Shown here: piece by piece, positions 42,085-50,363 of the stretch
Numbering within the stretch: position 1 is the stretch's first letter
Layout: each line of letters starts with the position of its first letter
Assembly: GCF_000820765.1 (NCBI RefSeq)
Contig: NZ_CCYH01000036.1
Location: 124,001 to 188,000, forward strand
DNA length: 64,000 bases
Reading direction: 5' to 3'
From: Candidatus Soleaferrea massiliensis AP7
GTDB taxonomy: Bacteria > Bacillota > Clostridia > Oscillospirales > Ruminococcaceae
Made by a program: the position numbers and the translations under genes
The notes under the pieces: model-generated
Seen by the model: only the letters and a program-made list of their open reading frames with translations
What the model was told of the DNA's origin: nothing
The model's database searches: none

Positions 42085-42927
42085 TTGTTTAAAATTGTTG
42101 CAAAGAGACAGCTGAATGATGTGGTTACACTGATGGAGGTCGAAGCGCCGCTGATTGCCCGCAAGGCAAGGGCCGGACAGTTCATCATCTTCCGGGTGGA
42201 TGAGGTCGGCGAACGCGTGCCGCTGACGATCGCGGATTTCGACGCTGAGAAAGGCACCATCACGATCATCTTCCAGGCGGTTGGCCGCTCCACCAAAAAA
42301 CTGGCGCTGCTTGAGGCCGGGGATTCCATTCAGGATGTCGTCGGACCGCTCGGCATGCCGACGCATCTGGACGGCATCAAAAAGGCCGCTGTCATCGGCG
42401 GCGGCGTGGGCTGCGCGATCGCATACCCGTCCGCAAAGGCGCTGCACAGGATGGGCGCGAAGGTGGATATGATTGCGGGCTTCCGCAGCAAGGATATCGT
42501 GATTCTTGAGGATGAGATGAGGGCGGTCAGCGACAATCTGTACATCACCACCGACGACGGCTCCTACGGGGAACAGGGCTTTGTAACCGACAAGCTCAAG
42601 GCATTGATCGAAGCCGGCAACGACTACGACTGCGTGATTGCCATCGGCCCGGTCATCATGATGAAGTTCGTCTCCCGTCTCACCGAGCCTTACGGCATCC
42701 GCACGATCGTCAGTCTGAACCCGATTATGATCGACGGCACCGGCATGTGCGGCGGCTGCCGCGTATCGGTCGGCGGCGAGATCAAGTTTGCCTGTGTCGA
42801 CGGCCCGGATTTCGACGGACATCAGGTGGATTTCGACGAGCTGATGAAGCGCAATAATTTTTACAGAAGCGAAGAACTCAACGATACCAATCACATATGC
42901 CGGTTAGGAGGGGATGTCAATGCCTAA
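42085..42927 (+). CDS. NADH-dependent ferredoxin:NADP+ oxidoreductase-type subunit A (NfnA-like)
   Basis: 280 residues. An FAD-binding ferredoxin-reductase fold: RAGQFIIFRVDEVGERVPLTI (flavin site), an NAD-binding loop VIGGGVGCAIAYPSAK, and a C-terminal [2Fe-2S] site GTGMCGGCRVS with FACVDGP. TTG start eight bases after AGGAGGA. Pairs with the next gene; together they match electron-bifurcating NfnAB, which makes NADPH from NADH and reduced ferredoxin. The same fold also serves dihydroorotate dehydrogenase and sulfide dehydrogenase, so the assignment relies on the neighbour. Confidence 0.85.
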   Translation: MFKIVAKRQLNDVVTLMEVEAPLIARKARAGQFIIFRVDEVGERVPLTIADFDAEKGTITIIFQAVGRSTKKLALLEAGDSIQDVVGPLGMPTHLDGIKKAAVIGGGVGCAIAYPSAKALHRMGAKVDMIAGFRSKDIVILEDEMRAVSDNLYITTDDGSYGEQGFVTDKLKALIEAGNDYDCVIAIGPVIMMKFVSRLTEPYGIRTIVSLNPIMIDGTGMCGGCRVSVGGEIKFACVDGPDFDGHQVDFDELMKRNNFYRSEELNDTNHICRLGGDVNA

Positions 42928-44314
42928 TATGTCGCCGAAAAAGGTGGAGATGCCGCATCAGGACGCGCAGATCCGCAACGCGAACTTTGAAGAGGTGGCG
43001 CTCGGCTATACCGAGGAGATGGCCAAAGAGGAAGCCGCCCGCTGTCTCAACTGCAAGCACCGGCCCTGTGTAAACGGATGTCCGGTCAACGTGAACATCC
43101 CGGATTTTATCCAGCAGGTTGTGGCGGGCGATTACGAAAAGGCCTATGAGATCATCACCGGCACCAATTCCCTGCCGGCGGTCTGCGGACGGGTCTGTCC
43201 ACAGGAGAAGCAGTGTGAGCAGCTCTGTGTGCGCGGCATCAAGCACGAGCCGGTCGGCATCGGCCGCCTGGAACGCTTTGTCGCGGACTGGCATATGCAG
43301 CACGGCGCGCAGAAGGCTGAGAAGCCAGCGCCAAACGGACACAAAATCGCGGTCATCGGCGCGGGCCCGGCGGGGCTGACCTGTGCGGGAGACCTTGCGC
43401 GCAAGGGATATGAAGTCACCATCTTTGAGTCCTTCCATCTGCCGGGCGGCGTGCTGGTCTACGGCATCCCGCAGTTCCGGCTGCCGAAGGAGATTGTCAA
43501 GAAAGAAATCCATGCGCTCGAGGAGCTTGGCGTCGAGATCAAAACCGATATGGTCATCGGAAAGATCCTTTCGGTCGACGAGATCTTCGAGATGGGATAC
43601 GAGGCCGTTTTTATCGGCTCCGGCGCAGGTCTGCCGAGCTTTCTCGGCATGGAGGGCGAAGGCCTGGTCGGCGTCTACTCGGCCAACGAGTTCCTGACCC
43701 GCATCAACCTGATGAAGGCCTATGAAGAGGGCTACGACACGCCGATCCACCGTTCCAAATCGGTCGCGGTCATCGGCGGCGGCAACGTTGCGATGGACGC
43801 CGCGCGGTGCGCAAAGCGTCTGGGCGCCGAGAAGGTCTACATCGTCTACCGCCGCTCCGAAGCGGAGATCCCGGCGCGCGGCGAGGAGATCGAGCACGCA
43901 AAGGAAGAAGGCATCATCTTCAAGCTGCTGACCAACCCAGTCCGCATCCTTGGCGACGAAAACGGACTGGTAAACGGTATGGAATGTGTCAAGATGCAGC
44001 TGGGCGAACCGGATGAATCCGGCCGGCGGCGTCCCGAACCGGTTGAGGGTTCTAACTTTGTACTGGATGTGGACAGTGTAATCATGGCGATCGGCACCTC
44101 GCCGAACCCGCTGATTCGAACCACCACCGATGGGCTGGAAGCGAACCGCAAGGGCTGCCTTGTCGTAAAGGACGACATGCAGACCACCAAGGAAGGCGTC
44201 TATGCCGGCGGCGATGCGGTCACCGGCGCGGCGACTGTTATCCTGGCCATGGGAGCCGGCAAGACCGCGGCGGATTCAATTGACGAATATGTGAAACAGA
44301 AACACAACGCGTAG
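42920..44314 (+). CDS. NfnB / glutamate synthase small-subunit-type NADPH oxidoreductase
   Basis: 464 residues. Two N-terminal [4Fe-4S] motifs (CLNCKHRPCVNGCP and CGRVCPQEKQCEQLC), an FAD-binding GAGPAGLTCAGDLARKG, a NADPH-binding GGGNVAMDAARCAKRLGA, and a C-terminal GGDAVTGAATVILAMGAGK. Annotated in databases as GltA, but no large GltS subunit is present and the NfnA-like gene precedes it, overlapping by eight bases. Start at the second ATG, eight bases after GGAGG. Confidence 0.9.
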   Translation: MPNMSPKKVEMPHQDAQIRNANFEEVALGYTEEMAKEEAARCLNCKHRPCVNGCPVNVNIPDFIQQVVAGDYEKAYEIITGTNSLPAVCGRVCPQEKQCEQLCVRGIKHEPVGIGRLERFVADWHMQHGAQKAEKPAPNGHKIAVIGAGPAGLTCAGDLARKGYEVTIFESFHLPGGVLVYGIPQFRLPKEIVKKEIHALEELGVEIKTDMVIGKILSVDEIFEMGYEAVFIGSGAGLPSFLGMEGEGLVGVYSANEFLTRINLMKAYEEGYDTPIHRSKSVAVIGGGNVAMDAARCAKRLGAEKVYIVYRRSEAEIPARGEEIEHAKEEGIIFKLLTNPVRILGDENGLVNGMECVKMQLGEPDESGRRRPEPVEGSNFVLDVDSVIMAIGTSPNPLIRTTTDGLEANRKGCLVVKDDMQTTKEGVYAGGDAVTGAATVILAMGAGKTAADSIDEYVKQKHNA

Positions 44315-44343
44315 CTGCGTGTAAAAATAAAGGAGCGAAAGAT

Positions 44344-44508
44344 ATGTCAAGTGAACAGATTATGGCAATTTCCATGCTGGTCATCGGCGCGGCGCTGGTC
44401 ATCGGCGGCGTTATCTCCGGCATCATCAAATACCGCAAGCACAAGAAAGAGACCATGTCGGGCGCGTTCTACAACAAGAACATCCCGGTCAGCAAGAAGT
44501 TTAAATGA
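44344..44508 (+). CDS. 54-residue single-pass membrane protein
   Basis: Starts ATG with AGGAGCGAAAG upstream. One hydrophobic helix (MLVIGAALVIGGVISGII, residues 11-28) then a strongly basic tail (KYRKHKKE … NIPVSKKFK). It lies 29 bases after nfnB and its stop overlaps the start of the GNAT gene (ATGATG), so it is translated as part of the operon. Function unknown; topology by the positive-inside rule puts the tail in the cytoplasm. Confidence 0.75.
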   Translation: MSSEQIMAISMLVIGAALVIGGVISGIIKYRKHKKETMSGAFYNKNIPVSKKFK

Positions 44509-44954
44509 TGCGTGATCAGATTCAGGTGCGCTTTATTGAAAACGAATCGGAGCTGAAAAGCTGTCTTGGCATCCGGCAGAAGGTCTTTGTGGAGGAACAG
44601 CACACCGATCCCGCTGAGGAATTCGATGAGCTGGATCATCTGCTCCCGCATACGCACATCCTGCTGCTGTATGACGGACAGCCTGCCGGTACCGCGCGGC
44701 TGAAGCGGCTGGGCGATGAGCATGTCAAGTATCAGCGCATCGCCATTCTGCAGGAGTTCCGCGGCAAACATCTCGGCGCCGAACTCCTTTGCGGGCTGGA
44801 CCGGCTCGCAAAGGCGCTTCGCTACCGTCATGTGACAATCGGCGCACAGAAATATGCCGAAGGGTTTTATACCAAATGCGGATTTGTCACCACCGATCCC
44901 ACCATCTTTTTGGATGCGGGGATCGAGCACATCATGATGGAAAAATCGTTATAA
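44505..44954 (+). CDS. GNAT-family N-acetyltransferase
   Basis: 149 residues with the GNAT core: FVEEQHTDPAEEFDELDH (ElaA/YjcF-like), HILLLYDGQPAGTARLKRL, RIAILQEFRGKHLGAELLCG carrying the acetyl-CoA loop (EFRGKHLG), and ITIGAQKYAEGFYTKCGF-type end (VTIGAQ…FYTKCGF). The start overlaps the small membrane protein's stop, implying translational coupling. Substrate unknown. Confidence 0.9.
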   Translation: MMRDQIQVRFIENESELKSCLGIRQKVFVEEQHTDPAEEFDELDHLLPHTHILLLYDGQPAGTARLKRLGDEHVKYQRIAILQEFRGKHLGAELLCGLDRLAKALRYRHVTIGAQKYAEGFYTKCGFVTTDPTIFLDAGIEHIMMEKSL

Positions 44955-44994
44955 GAAGAGCTGTGGGAAAAGGATTTCCCACAGCTCTTCTTTT
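44953..44994 (+). terminator. Terminator of the nfnAB-GNAT operon
   Basis: AAGAAGAGCTGTGGGAAA/TTTCCCACAGCTCTTCTT stem with a short loop, then TTTT. Confidence 0.9.
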
Positions 44995-45009
44995 GCCAGG
45001 ATACCTGGG

Positions 45010-45440
45010 CAGAATTGGTACTGTTCCGCTGTGACGCAGCGGTCTTTCGCTGTTTGCCAAGTTCCACTTGGCCGCGTGGTCGTTGCTTCGCTGCGGCGCA
45101 GCGGTATCACTTTGTTTGCCAAGGCACCTTGGCAATCTGGTCGTTACTCCGCTGTTGCGCAGCGGCCTTCTTATGTTTACCAAGTGACACTTGGCAATGT
45201 GGTAGTTACTTCTTTGCGCGGCCAAAGAAGTAACCAAGAAAGGCCGTTCAAGGGGGCCATACAGAGTGCCGCTTAGGGCCAGATGGCCCCCTTGAAAATC
45301 CCCTCTGATATCCCGCTTTCCGCTTCGGCCGCCTGCGGGCGGCGTTTTGCTTTTGTCAGGGGGGTTGGGCATAGCTAGCAGCGGATGCTTTCCCGGTTAT
45401 TGGCTTCTCTCATGGTACCCCAATACCTTGGCTGGTTCGT
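45010..45440 (+). repeat. Dispersed structured repeat, copy 3 (best preserved)
   Basis: Starts with three tandem units of about 62 bp. Unit hairpins are CCGCT/AGCGG 45026-45042, CGCTGC/GCAGCG 45089-45103 and CCGCT/AGCGG 45149-45165; the paired second hairpins are GCCAAG/CTTGGC 45056-45072, GCCAAGG/CCTTGGC 45118-45133 and CCAAGT/ACTTGG about 45180-45194. The 12-bp core hairpin is at 45205-45216/45223-45234, the second stem at 45249-45260/45293-45304, then GCCGCCTGCGGGCGGC, GGTTGGGCATAGCTAG and TACCCCAATACC. Immediately after the GNAT terminator. Confidence 0.88.
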
Positions 45441-45549
45441 GGACTGACACTGATTCTTGTGGATTTGCATCGATCATGGATATATCACAATTCTTCGATC
45501 AAGCATCTTACAGATAATTCTACAGGGATTCAACTCTCTTAGACAGGCT

Positions 45550-45905
45550 CGTCGGGCAACCACCCTGTTTATTTAGAGCACAAAACAAAACCTTTACCAT
45601 ACAGCATAGAATAGATCACTATGCTGATGGATTCGGAATACGGGGCGAACGGATATACAGACATAACCGCCAGAATAACGGACGTTCGAACCCAGCGAAC
45701 GCTGTGCTTCCTTGCCCCAAAAAAGATTCGGACGGGCTGAGGGGGTTTCCAAAGGGGGAATGACGTCCATACTAACTGTACCGAAGCGGCATTCCCCCTT
45801 TGGCGGCCTTTCTTGGTTACTTCTTTGGCCCGAACAAAGAAGTAACGACCACATTACCAAGTGTTACTTGGTAAACATAAGAAAGCCGCTGCACCGCAGT
45901 GAAGC
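45550..45905 (-). repeat. Dispersed structured repeat, copy 4 (divergent, reverse orientation)
   Basis: Keeps the 12-bp hairpin GTTACTTCTTTG/CAAAGAAGTAAC (45816-45827/45835-45846) and one tandem unit (ACCAAGTGTTACTTGGT, GCTGCACCGCAG). The second stem is replaced on both sides: CCAAAGGGGGAATG (45749-45762) pairs perfectly with CATTCCCCCTTTGG (45790-45803). The distal part is barely alignable (CAACCACCCTG near 45560). The 110 bases between copies 3 and 4 hold nothing recognisable. Confidence 0.75.
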
Positions 45906-45985
45906 AATAACCTCAAAGAAAAACTACAAGGAAAAATGAGGCCAAACAGCCCTCATGAATCGATCGTACAACGAATTTTTGAAAA

Positions 45986-46029
45986 GCATGAAAGCATTGG
46001 GGAAAAGAATTTCCCCAATGCTTTCATGC
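45986..46029. terminator. Terminator of the XRE regulator
   Basis: 20-bp perfect stem (45986-46005/46010-46029) around AGAA, followed on the minus strand by TTTTCAAAAA. Confidence 0.88.
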
Positions 46030-46072
46030 CTTTCTGCGGCATACCTCCGCTGATGAAATTCAAGGAACAGCC

Positions 46073-46342
46073 TCACACCTCCGATTCGGATTTGTGGGGC
46101 TGTTCCTCTTCAATTCTGTCCTCTATCTCCCTGACCACTTCGCTCATCTTCACATCCAATGCAGAACAGATGCGGTAAAGCGTCTCCAGTGTCGGCTTCC
46201 GTTCGCCGCGCTCAATGGCGCTCAAGTGGGTTCTTCCGATATCCGCAAACCCACTGAGTATCTCCTGGGAAACACCTTTTCTCTTCCTGAAACCGGCGAT
46301 CACCTCGCCAACTATGACAGAATCCAGATGCGCCTGAAACAT
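46073..46342 (-). CDS. XRE-family transcriptional regulator
   Basis: 89 residues from the ATG six bases after GAGGTG (an ATG two codons earlier is too close to that site). A complete HTH_3 domain: IAGFRKRKGVSQEILSGFAD, then RTHLSAIERGERKPTLETLY and RICSALDVKMSEVV, with an acidic tail. Divergent from a small membrane-protein gene with a consensus promoter; repeated CATATGTT elements (46364-46371 and 46393-46400) in the shared region are candidate operators. Confidence 0.88.
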   Translation of the reverse strand: MFQAHLDSVIVGEVIAGFRKRKGVSQEILSGFADIGRTHLSAIERGERKPTLETLYRICSALDVKMSEVVREIEDRIEEEQPHKSESEV

Positions 46343-46398
46343 GCTCATCACCTCTACTTTATCATATGTTATTTGCAACCCAGTTACGAATACATATG

Positions 46399-46427
46399 TT
46401 GACACTTGAACACTTATGTGTTATAAT
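46399..46427 (+). promoter_or_regulatory. Consensus promoter of the small membrane protein
   Basis: Perfect TTGACA (46399-46404), 17-bp spacer, perfect TATAAT (46422-46427). An imperfect inverted repeat ACATA…TATGT (46392-46419) spans the -35 box. A promoter this strong beside a divergent XRE gene is likely repressed by it. Confidence 0.85.
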
Positions 46428-46495
46428 ATTTCTAGTTTCAAGGACCCATCGGCACATATGATCAATACAAGTCAGATGTAAGGGAGGTATGAGCG

Positions 46496-46723
46496 TTGCG
46501 TATCCCGATAAAAGATCATGAAAACGGCAGAGCTGCGCATCAGACAGAATGTATTCATCAGCTGCATACAGAGGAATTTCATCGCGCCCCGCCGGATGAC
46601 CCCTGTGCAGGCCCATGGATTGCACCGAAATCACGGTACCTGTATCTTATCCGAACCATTCTTGGATGGATGCTGGCTGCGCTCATCCTTCTTTTGGGTA
46701 TCTGCGCGTATTTGTACCTTTGA
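46496..46723 (+). CDS. Small C-tail-anchored membrane protein (TTG start)
   Basis: 75 residues. TTG start seven bases after GGGAGGT, on the transcript from 46399-46427. The N-terminal 45 residues are hydrophilic, rich in His, Glu and Pro (HQTECIHQLHTEEFHRAPPD); the C-terminus is one transmembrane helix (TILGWMLAALILLLGICAYL) ending at the last residue. No family recognised. Such tail-anchored peptides occur as toxins or membrane-stress effectors, but nothing here proves that. Confidence 0.6.
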   Translation: MRIPIKDHENGRAAHQTECIHQLHTEEFHRAPPDDPCAGPWIAPKSRYLYLIRTILGWMLAALILLLGICAYLYL

Positions 46724-46822
46724 CAACATCCGCCGTCATAAAAAGCGTCCTGCTCTGTATTCGCAGCCACAAATTTCGTCTTCAAGCCTTCGTATGATGT
46801 TTGGCAGCAGACTCAGCGTTAA

Positions 46823-47541
46823 TTGCCAAAGCACAGGTTTGTAACAAAACGTTCCGTGTGCCCTGACGGCCTGCGACGAAAACAGGAAGGAAAAATCCAC
46901 AGCACAAAATTCCGTACTGCAAAGCCCCTTGCAGACGAAAAAAGGGTCCCTTATTCGAACAGCTGCCGCAGATTTTTTTTCAGCATCCCGCTTGTTCTGA
47001 TGGGAATTGCAGTCATTCCGGCCGTCGTTCATCTGTCACGGCTTGCGTATCGGACATCCGCCGCCGTTGTCCAGCTGATTGACGAGCTTTCCCTGGCTCG
47101 GACAGGGTGGTTCTTTGCCGATCATGCGAGCTTTCTCTCTGTCTTTCAGCAGAACGCGTTGGAACTAGCGCTGAGAACAGCTTATATGGCATCCGTCCTG
47201 TTTTTGGGCAACATTCTGCGTCTGCCCGGTGTCATCTGTCCCAACTGCGGAAACTTTTTTGCCATGGGCAAAGAAACCGCCGCAAGCTGCAGGACATGCG
47301 TACCGGTAACCAGGCTGATATTTGGGCGGGTTATGCCAAAACCACACAGGATGTTACAGCCGTTGCGGCCGCATCAACCCGTCAGAATCCACCGCAGAAC
47401 CTGCCGTCCGGCGCCCTTGCTGAAGACGGTGTAGCTTCTGCGGATGTGTTATCCCGCTGGAACAGCATCAGAACCGCCGCAAAACAATCTGAAATGTGCC
47501 CGACATCGATGTACCAATTTTTATCAAACAAACGCCAATGA
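46823..47541 (+). pseudogene. Frameshifted membrane / zinc-ribbon protein
   Basis: The first frame encodes a hydrophobic helix (FFFSIPLVLMGIAVIPAVV), a second hydrophobic stretch and a half zinc ribbon CPNCGNFFAMGK…CRTC ending near 47310. At that point one extra G would join it to a second natural-looking frame (TGNQADIWAGYAKTTQDVTA and on) that stops at 47541. Fragments of a further ribbon may continue in other frames to about 47680. Best read as a decaying gene; the start is uncertain and a sequencing error is an alternative. Confidence 0.4.
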
Positions 47542-48057
47542 AACTGGATATTCTGTTTGGCATGCTGTCCCCATGTATCAGGCTTGCAGAACAGGTGTCC
47601 TGCCGACCGTATAAAAGCGGTTTTTCTGATGCATACCGGACAGAGAAATATCGCAGCTGCGGAGATGGTCCAAAGTGAAATCACCCCTTCACTTTATCAT
47701 CGGCATCGAACACATCGTCATGAAAAGGACGATGCATAAAAACTATCCTTTTTTTCAAACCCTATTCGACAAATTTTTCACGCATTCTCTCGCCGCTTCG
47801 GCATCATGCGGCCAGAAGGCGTTTCAACGGAGCACTGTCCTGCAGTACTGCTGCTTTTCCCTGTTCCAGGACTGACCGAACCGGTGGCGGCATCGTTGAC
47901 GGCAAAGCGGTAATTCTGCGGTGTTATGAACAATCCCGGCTGTCGTCTGCTGCGATGGATCTGAGTGCTTAAAAGGCGTGAGACTGCCGGATATCTGCAA
48001 AGCGGTCAGACAACTGCAAAGAAGGTTTTAGATTTTCTCTCCAAGGGTTCTGAAACT
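47542..48057. other. Gene-poor accessory stretch
   Basis: About 500 bases with only short broken frames, some Cys-rich, likely remnants of the upstream pseudogene or another lost gene. Nothing else is supported. Confidence 0.4.
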
Positions 48058-48091
48058 GTAAAGAGGGTATGCATCCGCATACCCTCTTTAC
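48058..48091 (-). terminator. Hairpin after spoVAE
   Basis: 15-bp perfect stem GTAAAGAGGGTATGC and complement with a 4-base loop, 39 bases past the stop; the T run is poor. Confidence 0.65.
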
Positions 48092-48129
48092 CTGTGTGAC
48101 ATCAGTTTTACCTCTTGGAAGCAATGGGA

Positions 48130-48498
48130 TCAGCTTTTGGACTTCGGCTTGAAGATCAGCGCAATGAGCAGTCCAAAGAAGATCGCCGCCGTAATCCCGG
48201 CTGATGTCGCTGTGATGCCGCCGGTCATCGCCCCCAGCAGGCCGTACTGCATCACGGCCTTGCGCACGCCTTCCGCCAGCGCGTAGCCGAAGCCGGTCAG
48301 CGGCACGGTCGCGCCGGCGCCCGCAAATTCCACAAGCGGTTCATATAACCCGACCGCGGTCAGGACGACGCCGGATACGACAAAGGTAACCAGAATTCTG
48401 GCCGGCGTCAGCTTGGTGAAGTCAATCAGCACCTGGCCGATGGCACAGAGCGCGCCGCCGATCAGAAATGCCTTTAAATATTCCATGAACATATCCAT
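48130..48498 (-). CDS. spoVAE: Stage V sporulation protein AE
   Basis: 122 residues, four hydrophobic segments, matching the SpoVAE(b) family: FLIGGALCAIGQVLID, GATVPLTGFGYALAEGVRKAV, and a final helix FFGLLIALIFKPKSKS. It belongs to the SpoVA channel that moves Ca-dipicolinic acid across the spore inner membrane. Last of the spoVAC-AD-AE cluster, 174 bases after spoVAD. Confidence 0.95.
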   Translation of the reverse strand: MDMFMEYLKAFLIGGALCAIGQVLIDFTKLTPARILVTFVVSGVVLTAVGLYEPLVEFAGAGATVPLTGFGYALAEGVRKAVMQYGLLGAMTGGITATSAGITAAIFFGLLIALIFKPKSKS

Positions 48499-48672
48499 CT
48501 GATGTTACTCCTTATATATCGATTACTTTTATCCTTCTGCGGGACGCGTCCGGTCCGGCGGAATCAGCCGCACAGGCCCTTAGTCCAGTCAACCCGGCAG
48601 ACGGACTGTTGCACGCCGTTCTGCATTTCGGCGCGGAGAACCGCCGGACGGATGCCGTCCGTTACCGCGCCG

Positions 48673-49689
48673 TTATAAGCTCTGGTTCGACAGATAGACC
48701 AGATGCGCAATGCCCGGGATGCTCTCCCCCTGCTGCACGCTGGTTGTACTCATCAGCGCGCCGGTTGCGACGAACAGCACATCGTTGATTGCGCCGTTCT
48801 GCATGTTGTTCAGGATGTAGGAACACAGCACCGATCCGCTGCATCCGCAGCCCGATCCGCCCGCGTGGACATCCTGCTTCTCCAGATCATAGATCAGCAG
48901 CCCGCAGTCCTGATGCTTCTTCGAGATGTCGATGTCATCCTTCAGAAGCAGCTTGACCAGAAGCTCCGAGCCGACCAGGCCGAGATCCCCGGTCAGGATC
49001 ATATCGAAGTCCTCCGGCTTTTTACCGGTGTCCTCCAAAAAGCACTTGATCGTGTCGGCTGCCGCGGGCGCCATGGCGGCCCCCATATTGTTGAGGTCCT
49101 TGATGCCCATATCCTGAATCTTGCCGATCGTCACCATATTGACATACGGCCCGTTGAGATGGCTGCCAACCACGACCGAGCCCGATCCCGTGACCGTCCA
49201 CTGAGCGGTCGGGGTGCGCACGCCGCCGTATTCGAGCGGGAAGCGGAACTGCCGTTCCGCGCTGCAGAAATGCGAAGAGGTCACGGCCACCGCATTCGTG
49301 CAGGCGCCCGCCGCCGTAAAGATCGACGCCATCGACAGCGATTCGGCCATCGTGGAGCAGGCGCCGTACAGCCCGACAAACGGGATCTGCAGATCGCGCA
49401 GCCCATAGGCCGAGCTGATGCACTGGTTGAGCAGGTCTCCCGCAAAGATGTATTGGATGTCCCCGGTCGTGAGCCCCGCCTTGCTGAGCGCCTTACCGAC
49501 CGCATCCTTCTGCATGCGGCTTTCGGCTTTTTCCCAGGTCTCCTCGCCGAAGTGGTCGTCATCCCCGATGATGTCGAAATATTTGCACAGCGGCCCCTCG
49601 GATTCCTTCTTCGAAACAACGCTTGCAAAGCCGACAATCGAGGGGGCATTGCCGAGCTGCAGGGTGTATTGTCCAATTCTGCTGATCAT
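48673..49689 (-). CDS. spoVAD: Stage V sporulation protein AD
   Basis: 338 residues of the thiolase-like SpoVAD family, which binds dipicolinic acid. Visible: FADLGI-type strand positions replaced by QLGNAPSIVGFASVV, the nucleophile-region LYGACSTMAESLSMA, TSSHFCSAERQFRFP, and HAGGSGCGCSGSVLCSY near the C-terminus. Eleven bases after spoVAC, same unit. Confidence 0.96.
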   Translation of the reverse strand: MISRIGQYTLQLGNAPSIVGFASVVSKKESEGPLCKYFDIIGDDDHFGEETWEKAESRMQKDAVGKALSKAGLTTGDIQYIFAGDLLNQCISSAYGLRDLQIPFVGLYGACSTMAESLSMASIFTAAGACTNAVAVTSSHFCSAERQFRFPLEYGGVRTPTAQWTVTGSGSVVVGSHLNGPYVNMVTIGKIQDMGIKDLNNMGAAMAPAAADTIKCFLEDTGKKPEDFDMILTGDLGLVGSELLVKLLLKDDIDISKKHQDCGLLIYDLEKQDVHAGGSGCGCSGSVLCSYILNNMQNGAINDVLFVATGALMSTTSVQQGESIPGIAHLVYLSNQSL

Positions 49690-49700
49690 AATTTTTCCTC

Positions 49701-50144
49701 CTATACCAAACCGAATAAAAAGAGGATCAGTCCGTACACCACCGACGCCACGACGCCGTAGACGATGACCGGTCCCGCAATGACAAACATCTTGGCGCCG
49801 AGTCCCAGCACATAGCCTTCGCTCTTGAATTCCAGCGCCGGGGAAACCACGGCGTTGGAGAATCCGGTGATCGGTACGAGCGTACCGGCGCCGGCCACCT
49901 TGGCGATGTTGTCAAACATATTGAGGCCCGTCAGCAGGGCCGCGATAAAGATGAGTGTCATAGAACCCAGCGTAGATGCGGTCTGCTGATCCACGCCGAG
50001 CCAGATATACAGGTTGATGAACGCCTGTCCCAGCACGCAGATCAAACCGCCGATGAGAAACGCCATCGGGATGGTTTTATAGGATTTTGTGCCCGGCGAG
50101 GCCTGTTTGGTAAGGGAATCATATTCCTGGTTTGTGATTGACAT
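49701..50144 (-). CDS. spoVAC: Stage V sporulation protein AC
   Basis: 147 residues, about four transmembrane helices, start with GGAGTTTGAGACC upstream. SpoVAC signature GLICVLGQAFINLYI and GAGTLVPITGFSNAV. The family forms a mechanosensitive DPA channel component. First gene of the cluster; a forespore (sigma-G) promoter is expected upstream but I could not place it confidently. Confidence 0.96.
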   Translation of the reverse strand: MSITNQEYDSLTKQASPGTKSYKTIPMAFLIGGLICVLGQAFINLYIWLGVDQQTASTLGSMTLIFIAALLTGLNMFDNIAKVAGAGTLVPITGFSNAVVSPALEFKSEGYVLGLGAKMFVIAGPVIVYGVVASVVYGLILFLFGLV

Positions 50145-50280
50145 GGTCTCAAACTCCTTTTGATACGGATGAAACGGCGGGACGAAAAGACGCCATCCTC
50201 CGTTTTGTTTGAATATTTTAGAAATAGCGTTCCCACCATTCGAAATATTTATGTATTCTGGAAATGTTTAAAATTATGGA

Positions 50281-50309
50281 TTGCATCCAAAATCAGATTT
50301 TGTTATAAT
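50281..50309 (+). promoter_or_regulatory. purA promoter
   Basis: TTGCAT (50281-50286), 17-bp spacer, perfect TATAAT (50304-50309). Confidence 0.75.
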
Positions 50310-50363
50310 ATGAGATGTTTGAGCAAACTTTCAGAATTCTTGATAGGAAATGAGGTTTTTTAA

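Noticed and set aside
45018..45210. Tandem 62-bp units considered as a CRISPR array
   Set aside because: Units are contiguous hairpins without unique spacers of constant length, and no cas gene is present.
45015..45276. Short plus-strand frames over repeat copy 3 (likewise 3277-3549, 37054-37317 and 45594-45860)
   Set aside because: They encode the repeat's hairpins in translation (recurring SNQERP- and KKGRS-like strings), differ in frame between copies and lack ribosome sites.
45660..45700. GTTCGAACCC considered as a tRNA T-loop
   Set aside because: No acceptor, D or anticodon arm can be built around it; it lies inside repeat copy 4.
47382..47684. 100-codon minus-strand frame opposite the zinc-ribbon pseudogene
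   Set aside because: No ribosome site or family; the plus-strand reading with Cys motifs explains the region better.
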